18,102 nt of DNA from Paracoccaceae bacterium (GTDB lineage: Bacteria; Pseudomonadota; Alphaproteobacteria; Rhodobacterales; Rhodobacteraceae). The position numbers and the translations under genes were made by a program. How positions within the stretch are numbered: position 1 is the first letter of the stretch; every line of letters begins with the position of its first letter. Below, in pieces: positions 8,049 to 15,618 of this stretch. The notes below the pieces were generated by a model. That model did not search any database. It had not been told where the DNA came from and was given only the letters and a program-made list of their open reading frames with translations. The stretch is taken from the NCBI GenBank assembly GCA_003447515.1, contig DLZA01000069.1, positions 1 to 18,102 of the forward strand. Direction: 5' to 3'.

Positions 8049-8735
8049 ATGAAAATAGGTATCCTGCAAACAGGAAAATCCCCAGAACTGTTGGAACCAA
8101 AATTTGGTGACTACGGCAATATGTTTGAGCGCATGCTGATTGGGCGCAAGTTCGAATTTAGAATCTATGACATCTTGGAAAACAACTTTCCAACTTCTAT
8201 CATCGAACAAGACGGCTGGATTATTACAGGTTCCCGCTTTGGCGTGTACGAAGACCATGACTGGATTCCCGCTTTGGAGTCTTTGATCCGTAAATTGCAT
8301 ATTGCAAAAGCCCCTTTGATTGGCGTCTGTTTTGGTCACCAAATCATTGCACAAGCCCTCGGTGGTAAGGTCGAAAAATATAGAGGCGGCTGGTCCGTAG
8401 GGCGCGTTGAATATGAACTACATGGGAAGACCACACCACTGTTTGCTTGGCACCAAGATCAAGTCATCGATCCGCCAGAAGGCTCTAAAACTGTGGCGTT
8501 TACGGATTTTTGCGCCCACGCGGGGCTGACCATAGGGGATCACATCTATACAATTCAACCGCACCCAGAATTTACTGCCGATTTTGTCGAAGGTCTTGCT
8601 GAAACTCGAGCAAAGGGTATCGTTCCTGACCCTCAACGTCTTGCCGCAATTGAAAGCATCAAAGATCCAGTAGCCAACGCGGACATGGCAGATCATTTCG
8701 AAGCTTTTCTTAAACAAGGCCAAGCCTATGGATGA
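8049..8735 (+). CDS. Class I glutamine amidotransferase, GMP-synthase-like
   Basis: This is a 228-residue, single-domain cytosolic class I (triad) glutamine amidotransferase or gamma-glutamyl hydrolase. The nucleophile is Cys94 in GVCFGHQ, after the hydrophobic strand AKAPLI. His172 and Glu174 lie in QPHPEF. The oxyanion-loop region is IITGSRFGVYED (near 58-70). It has no attached synthetase domain, so it is a stand-alone hydrolase. It overlaps the following glutamine-synthetase-like gene by eight bases (ATGGATGA), which implies coupled translation and probably a shared pathway. By analogy with PuuA-PuuB-PuuD, it may cleave a gamma-glutamyl amide intermediate rather than feed ammonia to a synthase. 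This role is inferred; it belongs to a different amidotransferase branch from E. coli PuuD. Confidence 0.85.
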   Translation: MKIGILQTGKSPELLEPKFGDYGNMFERMLIGRKFEFRIYDILENNFPTSIIEQDGWIITGSRFGVYEDHDWIPALESLIRKLHIAKAPLIGVCFGHQIIAQALGGKVEKYRGGWSVGRVEYELHGKTTPLFAWHQDQVIDPPEGSKTVAFTDFCAHAGLTIGDHIYTIQPHPEFTADFVEGLAETRAKGIVPDPQRLAAIESIKDPVANADMADHFEAFLKQGQAYG

Positions 8736-10098
8736 TCACTTTAAATGGATAAAAAAGATACCAGAAGCCGCCCGCGATTACATCAAGGATACTCGTCTGG
8801 AAGAGGTCGAATGTATCATCTCAGACACCACAGGTATTTCACGTGGCAAATGTATGCCAGTACGGAAATTTGGCCGCCTTGATCCGATGTATCTGCCCGA
8901 TAGTATTTTTTATCAAACAGTTACAGGTTCTTACGTCGATATTGATGAAATTGAGAATCAGTACACGGAAGGAGATATGTTGCTAACACCTGATTTTTCT
9001 TCTGCAACCGCGGCGCCTTGGACAGGTGATATCACACTACAAATCATCCACGACGTAACAGACTCAACTGGTAAACCGATGCCACTGATACCGCGTAATG
9101 TATTGAAACGAGTTCTGAGTTTCTTCAAAGCCGATGGCCTTGTTCCCGTAGTTGCTCCCGAAATGGAATTTTTCCTTGTCGCCCGAAACACGGACCCAAA
9201 TCAACCCATTACACCGAAGCTGGGCCGAACGGGCCGACCTGCGGCTTCAATGCAGGCCTATTCAATGTCCGCGGTGGATGAATACGGTCCAGTTATCGAT
9301 GACATTTACGATTTCGCCGAGGCCCAAGGATTCGAGATCGACACAATCATTCAGGAAGGCGGCGCAGGTCAGGTTGAAATCAATCTCAAGCATGGTGACG
9401 CGGTAAAACTAGCGGACGAAGTCTTTTATTTTAAACGCCTTATCAAAGAGGCTGCGTTACGCCATGACTGCTATGCCACTTTCATGGCCAAGCCAATGGG
9501 CGATCAACCAGGATCAGCCATGCACATTCACCACTCTGTGCTGGATGCAAAAACGGGCAAGAATATCTTTAACGATGCTAAAAGCCAGCCGACCGAGGCG
9601 TTTGGCCACTTCATTGCGGGTTTGCAAACCTATCTCCCTGCCGCCACGCCTTTTATAGCGCCTTATGTAAACAGCTACAGGCGCTATGTTGCGAACTTCT
9701 CCGCTCCAATAAACCTAGAGTGGGCAGAAAACAACCGCACCACAGGGATCCGTGTACCCATATCTGAGCCAGAATCCCGCCGCATAGAAAACCGTGTGGC
9801 AGGTATGGATTGCAATCCTTACATTGGGTTGGCCGCCTCCCTAGCCTGTGGTTACCTTGGCTTAAAAAATAAACTTATCCCACGCAAGGCGGTTACTGGC
9901 GAAGCCTATGACGCAGATCGCGATATTCCTCCTTCCCTACGCGAAGCACTTAATTTGCTTGATGAAAGTGCTGAGATGATGGACATGATGGGCCCAGAGT
10001 TTACTGCCGTTTACAAAGCTGCGAAACACAAAGAACTTGAAGATTTTCAGGAGGTTATCAGCCCCTGGGAACGTGAATATCTACTGATGAACGTTTAA
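8728..10098 (+). CDS. Glutamine synthetase family ligase, PuuA-like (gamma-glutamyl amine synthetase)
   Basis: This 456-residue type I glutamine-synthetase-fold enzyme is thought to join glutamate to an amine (polyamine or alkylamine) using ATP. The N-terminal beta-grasp domain covers about 20-110. The catalytic domain shows the metal-binding PEMEFF (Glu145, Glu147), QEGGAGQVEIN (Glu210, Glu217), GSAMHIHHS (His266, His268) and the glutamate/phosphate site NRTTGIRVP (about 336-344). The ending WEREYLLMNV is typical of alphaproteobacterial PuuA-type ligases rather than housekeeping GlnA, and the neighbouring amidotransferase and PuuB-like oxidase support that. The start overlaps the preceding gene's end. 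Methylamine GmaS is an alternative, but its usual mgs/mgd partners are absent. The amine substrate cannot be told from sequence. Confidence 0.85.
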   Translation: MDDHFKWIKKIPEAARDYIKDTRLEEVECIISDTTGISRGKCMPVRKFGRLDPMYLPDSIFYQTVTGSYVDIDEIENQYTEGDMLLTPDFSSATAAPWTGDITLQIIHDVTDSTGKPMPLIPRNVLKRVLSFFKADGLVPVVAPEMEFFLVARNTDPNQPITPKLGRTGRPAASMQAYSMSAVDEYGPVIDDIYDFAEAQGFEIDTIIQEGGAGQVEINLKHGDAVKLADEVFYFKRLIKEAALRHDCYATFMAKPMGDQPGSAMHIHHSVLDAKTGKNIFNDAKSQPTEAFGHFIAGLQTYLPAATPFIAPYVNSYRRYVANFSAPINLEWAENNRTTGIRVPISEPESRRIENRVAGMDCNPYIGLAASLACGYLGLKNKLIPRKAVTGEAYDADRDIPPSLREALNLLDESAEMMDMMGPEFTAVYKAAKHKELEDFQEVISPWEREYLLMNV

Positions 10099-10110
10099 AT
10101 AATATTTTAC

Positions 10111-10152
10111 GAAGGAGACCTATTGTCGTCGCCCCCAATCACTCCTTTCTAA
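10111..10152 (+). promoter_or_regulatory. Orphan Shine-Dalgarno in a hairpin with a 9-codon leader frame, before the PuuB-like gene
   Basis: A strong ribosome binding site, AAGGAG (10112-10117), is followed by TTG at 10123 and eight more codons ending with TAA at 10150-10152 (reading MSSPPITPF). The same site can pair with CTCCTT (10142-10147), and ATTG (10122-10125) with CAAT (10136-10139). This would form a stem that hides both the ribosome site and the TTG. The annotated oxidase starts 22 bases later at 10175 with only a weak ribosome site. It may be a leader peptide or a translation-control stem. Confidence 0.4.
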
Positions 10153-10174
10153 AATTTGCAAGAAAAAGCTCTAA

Positions 10175-11482
10175 ATGAACCTGCTCTATGCAAATGACAA
10201 AAAAGGCGAGCACCCCAAAAGTTGGTATGCCGCCACAGCTACTCAGATGGCCCCTTTTCCGAAACTTAAGGGTTCAGAAACTGCGGACGTTTGCGTCATT
10301 GGCGGTGGCTTCACAGGTCTTTCAACTGCGCTCCACCTCGCTGAACGTGGCTATTCCGTCACATTGATCGAGGCCCAACGCATTGGCTGGGGTGCATCAG
10401 GGCGCAATGGCGGCCAAGTGGGATCAGGCCAACGGGCCGATCAGAACGAGCTGGAAAAAATTGTTGGTTTAGACGACGCCAAACGCCTATGGGATCTCGC
10501 TGAACAATCCAAAGCACTTGTCAAATCTCTAGCAAAAACCCACAATATTGAGTGTGCTCTCAGGCCTGGTGTTGCGCATGTAGAATGGCAGGCAAAGAAC
10601 GTTCCAGCCCTGCACGCCTATACAGAACACCTCGAAAAAAACTACGGCTATACGCAAATCGAAAATCTCGACTGCGCAGCAACTTACAAGTTGCTCGGAA
10701 CCGAAGTCTACCATGGTGGATCGCTCGACATGGGCGCGGCCCACATCCACCCATTGAACTTTGCACTCGGCCTCGCTCGCGCAGCCACTAAAGCCGGCGT
10801 ACAAATCTATGAGCAATCCGAGGTCACCAGAACCATTGAAGGCGATCCTTCTACCGTAGTCACAGCTCACGGAAAAGTCACCGCAAACTACCTAGTTCTC
10901 GCCTGCAACGGCTACCTTGGAGGATTGCACAAACCCACCGCCGCTCGTGTCATGCCAATCAATAATTTTATCGTCGCTACAGAACCACTCGGCCAAAATG
11001 GCGCGGAGGCGTTAATCAAAAGAGACGTGGCCATTGCTGACAGCAAATTTGTGGTAAATTATTTTCGTCGCAGCGCAGATCACAGGCTGTTGTTCGGCGG
11101 TGGGGAAAACTACAGCTATAAATTCCCGCGCGATATTCGCGCGCTCGTAAGAAAATCTATGTTACAGGTTTATCCACAGCTCAAAGATGTAAAACTCGAC
11201 TACGCATGGGGTGGCACGCTGGCGATCACTATCAATCGCCTGCCATATTTTGAACGTATTCGACCGAACCTATTTACAGCCGCAGGCTATTCAGGCCACG
11301 GCGTTGCGTTAGCGACATTCGCAGGAAAAATAATCGCTACTGCAATAATTGGCCAGTCAGAGGACTTTGACATTATGTCCCGCATACCAACACACCGTTT
11401 TCCAGGAGGACGCGCAATGCGCACACCCGCTTTAAAACTTGCCATGATGTGGTACGCCATGCGTGATAGGCTGGGACTTTAA
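10175..11482 (+). CDS. FAD-dependent amine oxidase, PuuB-like (gamma-glutamylputrescine oxidoreductase family)
   Basis: This 435-residue flavoprotein of the DAO superfamily oxidises an amine, in PuuB the primary amine of gamma-glutamylputrescine, to an aldehyde with release of ammonia. The N-terminal SWYAATATQMAPFPKL resembles the start of E. coli PuuB (YYAASANKYAPF). The dinucleotide-binding GGGFTG is at 43-48, and the PuuB-type GWGASGRNGGQ is at about 71-81. Near the C-terminus, GYSGHGVALATFAGK is the second FAD contact. An in-frame TAA immediately precedes the ATG, so the start cannot be earlier, although the ribosome site is poor. It follows the ligase gene by 76 bases and is probably in the same operon. 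Its stop overlaps the convergent dehydrogenase stop. Confidence 0.87.
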   Translation: MNLLYANDKKGEHPKSWYAATATQMAPFPKLKGSETADVCVIGGGFTGLSTALHLAERGYSVTLIEAQRIGWGASGRNGGQVGSGQRADQNELEKIVGLDDAKRLWDLAEQSKALVKSLAKTHNIECALRPGVAHVEWQAKNVPALHAYTEHLEKNYGYTQIENLDCAATYKLLGTEVYHGGSLDMGAAHIHPLNFALGLARAATKAGVQIYEQSEVTRTIEGDPSTVVTAHGKVTANYLVLACNGYLGGLHKPTAARVMPINNFIVATEPLGQNGAEALIKRDVAIADSKFVVNYFRRSADHRLLFGGGENYSYKFPRDIRALVRKSMLQVYPQLKDVKLDYAWGGTLAITINRLPYFERIRPNLFTAAGYSGHGVALATFAGKIIATAIIGQSEDFDIMSRIPTHRFPGGRAMRTPALKLAMMWYAMRDRLGL

Positions 11483-13899
11483 GCTCGCAATCTAAGTCCA
11501 TCAGGATCAAATGCAGGACGATCCAAAATTATCGCTTTTTTTGGACGTCCTAATACAGCAACCTCAACCTCATTTCCTGCGACGGCATGAGCTGTTTTGA
11601 TAAATGCCAACGCACAGGATTGATCAACCGAGAATCCATAGGCGCCCGAACTCACACGCCCAATAGGCGTACCGTCAGCCAAGAAAATTGGTTCACCACC
11701 TGAACTGTCTGCATTGTCCACTTCAATCGTCAAACAAACCAGCTTTTCTCGTGGAGGCTGATCCAAGATCGCCATATAGGCGTCTTTACCAAGGAATTCC
11801 GGCTTATCCGTCTTGATCAATCGCTCAAACCCAACCTCTTGAGGCCAGTATTCGGGCGAGTATTCACGTGACCACGAGCCATAACCCTTTTCAACCCTCA
11901 AACACCCAAGGCTGCGTCCACCAACTGGCATAACCTCAAGATCTTTACCCATATCAAACAGAGCCTCCCAAAGCTTTTCTTGATCCGCCTCGGCCACATA
12001 AATCTCCCAGCCTAGATCTCCGGTAAAGGAAACACGAATGCCTATCGCCTCAACCCCAGCAATGGTAAATTTGCGAGAGCGCATAAACCTCCAGTTTTCA
12101 TTGCTTAAATCCTCTTGCGTTAACCGCGCCAACAATTCACGCGACTTTGGCCCTGCAACGTTGACCCCACAATAATCATCCGTGACTGTCTCAAAAGTTG
12201 TTTCCTCTGGCAGATCCACTAACTGGAAATAACGCTGGTGATACCGCTCACCGATGCCAGTTCCAATCATAAAGAAATGATCCTCTCCGAGCTTCGTGAC
12301 TGTGAAATCCCCAGCAATCCCACCACGCAACCCCAATATTGGCGTTAGGCAGCTGCGCCCAATCTCCTTTGGCACATAGTTAGCAATTACGCGGTCAATC
12401 CAATCGGCCGCACCTGCCCCTTTGATTTCGTACTTGCCAAAATTTGACACATCTACAACGCCCACATTCTTGCGCAAATTCCGGCACTCCCGGCCCACAG
12501 ACTCAAACCAGTTCTGACGGGTGAAGCCATAGCTCTCCTTACCCTCAACCCCCTCGCCCGCATACCACAGCGGATGCTCCCAGCCAAAGTTCAGTCCATG
12601 TACTGCACCCATCTCCTTTTGACGTTGATAGATCGGCCGCGTCCGTGTTTCCCGCCCCGCATCACGCTCTTCAAATGGGAAGTGAATAGCAAAGCGGTTT
12701 GAATATTGATCTGCTACTTTTTCTTGGGTAAATTTTTTATCTGCCCAATGCCCAAACCGCGTTAAATCCCAAGGGAACATGTCAAACTCGGGCTCCCCTT
12801 CAATAATCCACTGCGCAGACATCAAGCCAAGGCCTCCAGATTGCGAAAAGCCCGGAATTATCCCACAACAACAGAAATAATTCTTCAACTCTGGCACAGG
12901 ACCGTAGAGAGCCGCACTGTCAGGCGACCAAATCATCGGTCCATTGATCACTCGCTTGATCCCAGCCGTAGCGGCTACAGGCACACGGTCCATTGCCCGT
13001 TCCAGATTTTCCATAATACGATCAAGATCGCCGTCGAACAACTCATGCCCAAACTCTGATGGCGTAAACTCTTCAGCCCAGAACTTGAGGTTTTTTTCAT
13101 AAGCCCCTATCAGCAGACCATTTCCCTCTTGACGCATGTAATATTCGCCGTCGCGGTCCGCTACGGATGGCAAACGAGCGTTCATCGCTTCAATTTCTGG
13201 AATGGTTTCCGTCACCAAATACTGATGCTCTGTCGGTTGCAACGGCAAGAAAATCCCCGCCATCGCTGCGACTTCTCGCGCCCATAGACCACCGGCATTA
13301 ACTACCCACTTGGTGTGAATATTGCCTTTTGGGGTTTGTACAATCCATGACCCATCGAGCTGTTGAATAGTCGCCGTAGCAGGACAAAAACGATAGATCT
13401 CCGCACCCATCTTTCGAGAACCCGTTGCGTAAGCTTGCGTCACTCCTGATGGGTCCACATTGCCACCATCTTCTTCAAACATAATGCATCGTACACCATC
13501 CAGGTTAAGCAATGGGTTCTTTTCCAACGCATGCTCAGGCGTCAATTCATAAAATTTCTCACCAAAATACCGCGCTTTACTTTCTTGCAAGCGCAGCTGA
13601 TGCTCACGATCTTCTGATTGGGCCAAGTAAATAGAACCAGGTTGAAATACCCCACAACCTTGACCAGTCTCCTTCTCCAAATCCTTGTAAAGATTCATTG
13701 TATAGTATTGAATTTTTGAAATATTGTTGTTGTCATGCAGCCCATGTAGATTTGCCGCCGCATGCCAAGTAGACCCAGAGGTTAACTCATCCCGCTCTAG
13801 CAGAACCACATCAGTCCAGCCTAATTTTGCAAGGTGATAAAGAATTGAGCACCCTACTAATCCGCCGCCAATCACCACTGCCTGTGCATGAGTTTTCAT
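11479..13899 (-). CDS. Dimethylglycine/sarcosine dehydrogenase-like protein (FAD DAO + GcvT domains)
   Basis: This 806-residue fusion protein is likely to oxidatively N-demethylate a tertiary or secondary methylamine such as dimethylglycine or sarcosine and pass the C1 unit to tetrahydrofolate. The N-terminal FAD domain opens with VVIGGGLVGC (Gly11-Gly16). It has GSTWHAA with His46 in the position of the covalently flavinylated His of DMGDH/SARDH. A FAO-type middle part (about 370-430) links to C-terminal GcvT folate-binding domains, with NVAGPKSRELL, SFTGDLGWEIYV and SLGCLRVEKGYG. The ATG at 13899 has GGAG seven bases upstream. It lies behind the oxygenase and small gene on the same strand after a 254-base gap that carries two dyads, so it may have its own promoter. 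The exact substrate is uncertain. Confidence 0.9.
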   Translation of the reverse strand: MKTHAQAVVIGGGLVGCSILYHLAKLGWTDVVLLERDELTSGSTWHAAANLHGLHDNNNISKIQYYTMNLYKDLEKETGQGCGVFQPGSIYLAQSEDREHQLRLQESKARYFGEKFYELTPEHALEKNPLLNLDGVRCIMFEEDGGNVDPSGVTQAYATGSRKMGAEIYRFCPATATIQQLDGSWIVQTPKGNIHTKWVVNAGGLWAREVAAMAGIFLPLQPTEHQYLVTETIPEIEAMNARLPSVADRDGEYYMRQEGNGLLIGAYEKNLKFWAEEFTPSEFGHELFDGDLDRIMENLERAMDRVPVAATAGIKRVINGPMIWSPDSAALYGPVPELKNYFCCCGIIPGFSQSGGLGLMSAQWIIEGEPEFDMFPWDLTRFGHWADKKFTQEKVADQYSNRFAIHFPFEERDAGRETRTRPIYQRQKEMGAVHGLNFGWEHPLWYAGEGVEGKESYGFTRQNWFESVGRECRNLRKNVGVVDVSNFGKYEIKGAGAADWIDRVIANYVPKEIGRSCLTPILGLRGGIAGDFTVTKLGEDHFFMIGTGIGERYHQRYFQLVDLPEETTFETVTDDYCGVNVAGPKSRELLARLTQEDLSNENWRFMRSRKFTIAGVEAIGIRVSFTGDLGWEIYVAEADQEKLWEALFDMGKDLEVMPVGGRSLGCLRVEKGYGSWSREYSPEYWPQEVGFERLIKTDKPEFLGKDAYMAILDQPPREKLVCLTIEVDNADSSGGEPIFLADGTPIGRVSSGAYGFSVDQSCALAFIKTAHAVAGNEVEVAVLGRPKKAIILDRPAFDPDGLRLRA

Positions 13900-13927
13900 C
13901 TGTCTTCTCCAAAAATAACTAATTATT

Positions 13928-13951
13928 ATCTGAACGGCCTGGATATCAGAT
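13928..13951. promoter_or_regulatory. Inverted repeat ATCTGA-N12-TCAGAT before the dehydrogenase gene
   Basis: ATCTGA (13928-13933) and TCAGAT (13946-13951) are perfect inverse complements 12 bases apart, 29-52 bases upstream of the dehydrogenase start. The spacing suits a dimeric regulator contacting the same DNA face, or an mRNA hairpin just ahead of the ribosome binding site. Six-base arms are only moderate evidence. Confidence 0.3.
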
Positions 13952-14004
13952 CAACTTGGATCGATTTTGCGCAGTCGTAAAAAATGTTTATCATGACCAA
14001 AGGA

Positions 14005-14017
14005 TCAATTTTAATTG
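14005..14017. promoter_or_regulatory. TCAATT-TT-AATTG dyad in the dehydrogenase upstream region
   Basis: The arms CAATT (14006-14010) and AATTG (14013-14017) flank TT, preceded by GGAT. The site lies in the 254-base gap between the small gene and the dehydrogenase gene, a little over 100 bases upstream of the latter's start. Its arms match the better dyad at 15549-15565 before the Rieske oxygenase, including the GGATCAATT word, so both could bind the same regulator. The rest of the gap is A+T-rich with no gene and no clean terminator. Confidence 0.35.
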
Positions 14018-14153
14018 GGTTATATGTTCAATATCTGCAACAAAAAACTGAAAACCGGTTTATTTACGTCCAAGTAAAACTAATTTTGTCGTTTATTGAT
14101 TATTGCTTAATAGACTTCACAAAAACAGCTGCCTTAAACCAATAAACTAAATC

Positions 14154-14372
14154 CTAAGCTTCTCGCCCTCTCTCAGACAGCACAGCGCGCAAATCCTCCG
14201 CAACGTCCATCCCAGCCTCCAACGCAAACACATACGCCTGCGTAAGGTAAAAACACCCTTGCACCTCATTTGTTTCCAGCACAGCCTCGCCAGCCTGGCG
14301 ATACATTCGAACCAAGGTTGAATTATCCCTTATCGCATGCGCTGCCAATAGTGCGTCATCCAGTTCGCTCAC
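14154..14372 (-). CDS. Uncharacterised 72-residue protein coupled to the Rieske oxygenase
   Basis: This small, acidic, soluble protein is predicted to be almost entirely helical: LDDALLAAHAIRD, TLVRMYRQAGEAVLE, GCFYLTQAYVFALEAG and VAEDLRAVLSERG look like successive helices, reminiscent of TPR or helical-repeat packing. It has one cysteine and no metal-binding motif. The start is GTG, overlapping the oxygenase stop as GTGA, so translation is probably coupled. I believe similar small proteins occur next to such oxygenases and dehydrogenases in other Rhodobacteraceae, but I know of no function. It could be an accessory or assembly partner of the oxygenase or of the dehydrogenase downstream. It is not a reductase, having no ferredoxin or flavin motif. 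Confidence 0.75.
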   Translation of the reverse strand: MSELDDALLAAHAIRDNSTLVRMYRQAGEAVLETNEVQGCFYLTQAYVFALEAGMDVAEDLRAVLSERGREA

Positions 14373-15532
14373 TCCAACACAGCCTCACGGCCTGCATCCA
14401 GGTTCTGCGCCACCCATTCATGAAATACATGCGTCGGTCCGTCCATAACTGGGGAAAACTTACCACCATCAAAGAACGGCCCATACCGTCCCTTTTGCAT
14501 GCCCTCCACCACGAAGATGTCCTCTTCAAACACTTCTTTCCACTGCGCTGTATTCTTAGCTCGCAGGGCAGAAAACCCAACTCCCATGGCCTCTACTGAC
14601 GCGTAAAAGACCTCAACATGTTCCCGCGTTAGGCCATATTCTTTTGGTTCTAATACAATTGAATAGACATGATCACGATGTACACCCATTAGCACGTTTG
14701 GGAAAACCGTAATGTACTCTGACCCGGTATTCCACTTATTACTAATCCCGTGAAAATCGGGGAAAATCTTGCCGTCATCATCTCTTATCTGGCGATAAAC
14801 AAAAGAACCTTGCCCAGAATACCGGCCATTCTCCTCGATATTGTAATGATCCTCCAGGCGAGAATAGCTATTCAGCCCCGGATGCACCCACGGCAAGTGG
14901 TAGCTTTCGCAGTAATTTTCAACTGCTAGTTTCCAGTTGCAGTTTACATCAAGCGTGAACGAACTGTCTGCCCCCGAGTGATAGAGAGGTTTGTCAAACT
15001 CAGCCCAACGTTCCACCAACTCGGCGTGAAGCTCATCGAATTTCTTAGCTTGTCCCGACACATTCACAAAAACCACGCCCAGCCAAACATGACTGCGCAT
15101 CTCGATTAGCCCTAGTTTATTGCGCTTGATATCTTCATGAATATTTTGGCCAGGTCCCCCCACATGTGGGGTGGAACGCAGCTTGCCATCAAGACCGTAA
15201 CACCACGAGTGGTAAGGACAACGAATCGTACCAGATAAATTCTTTGGCTTATCGATCAGAACCATTCCACGATGCCGACATGTATTTTGATAAACCCGTA
15301 CTGCCCCAGCATGATCGCGCAGGATCAACAATGGTATGTCAAGGAAATCCACGGGCATTACGTCACCCGTATTGGGCACATCCTTAGCGAATCCGATACC
15401 TGACCAATTTGCAAACAGTACCGATTTGCGTTCCTCATCAAATGCGGCAGGATCAACGTAATGGGCGTTCGGCAGCCCCTTTGCTTGCGCGACGGGTTGC
15501 TTCACAGCGGATAAATCGGAGCGTAGTGTCAT
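14369..15532 (-). CDS. Rieske non-haem iron oxygenase, quaternary-ammonium type (GbcA/CntA/stachydrine demethylase-like)
   Basis: This is a 387-residue oxygenase alpha subunit that probably hydroxylates an N-methyl group, releasing formaldehyde. The Rieske [2Fe-2S] ligands are Cys85, His87, Cys105 and His108 (CRHRG...CPYHSW). The mononuclear iron site shows NWKLAVENYCESYHLPWVH, giving His212 and His217, with Asp338 in EEDIFVVEG the likely third ligand. Glu209 takes the place of the bridging Asp found in most ring-hydroxylating dioxygenases. That is a feature of the trimeric carnitine/betaine oxygenases. The ATG at 15532 has AGGTGA four bases upstream. No ferredoxin reductase gene is present in the window, and no beta subunit. 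The dehydrogenase downstream supports a demethylation role; glycine betaine, proline betaine or carnitine are candidates. Confidence 0.88.
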   Translation of the reverse strand: MTLRSDLSAVKQPVAQAKGLPNAHYVDPAAFDEERKSVLFANWSGIGFAKDVPNTGDVMPVDFLDIPLLILRDHAGAVRVYQNTCRHRGMVLIDKPKNLSGTIRCPYHSWCYGLDGKLRSTPHVGGPGQNIHEDIKRNKLGLIEMRSHVWLGVVFVNVSGQAKKFDELHAELVERWAEFDKPLYHSGADSSFTLDVNCNWKLAVENYCESYHLPWVHPGLNSYSRLEDHYNIEENGRYSGQGSFVYRQIRDDDGKIFPDFHGISNKWNTGSEYITVFPNVLMGVHRDHVYSIVLEPKEYGLTREHVEVFYASVEAMGVGFSALRAKNTAQWKEVFEEDIFVVEGMQKGRYGPFFDGGKFSPVMDGPTHVFHEWVAQNLDAGREAVLE

Positions 15533-15548
15533 GAGATCACCTTTTAGG

Positions 15549-15565
15549 TCAATTGTAATAATTGA
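15549..15565. promoter_or_regulatory. TCAATT-N5-AATTGA dyad immediately upstream of the Rieske oxygenase
   Basis: TCAATT (15549-15554) and AATTGA (15560-15565) are perfect inverse complements around GTAAT. The site ends 16 bases before the oxygenase start, just upstream of its ribosome binding site, in the 86-base gap behind the LysR gene. Its size fits a LysR- or MarR/GntR-type dimer site. On the minus strand it reads GGGATCAATT..., sharing GGATCAATT with the dyad at 14005. Confidence 0.4.
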
Positions 15566-15618
15566 TCCCTAAGATAACTTTAACGAGCAATAGCAGAAAT
15601 GTTTTCATATTGGTGAAT

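Noticed and set aside
13900..14153. Possible glycine riboswitch before the dehydrogenase gene
   Set aside because: No conserved glycine aptamer core was recognised; the gap is A+T-rich with short dyads better explained as operators.
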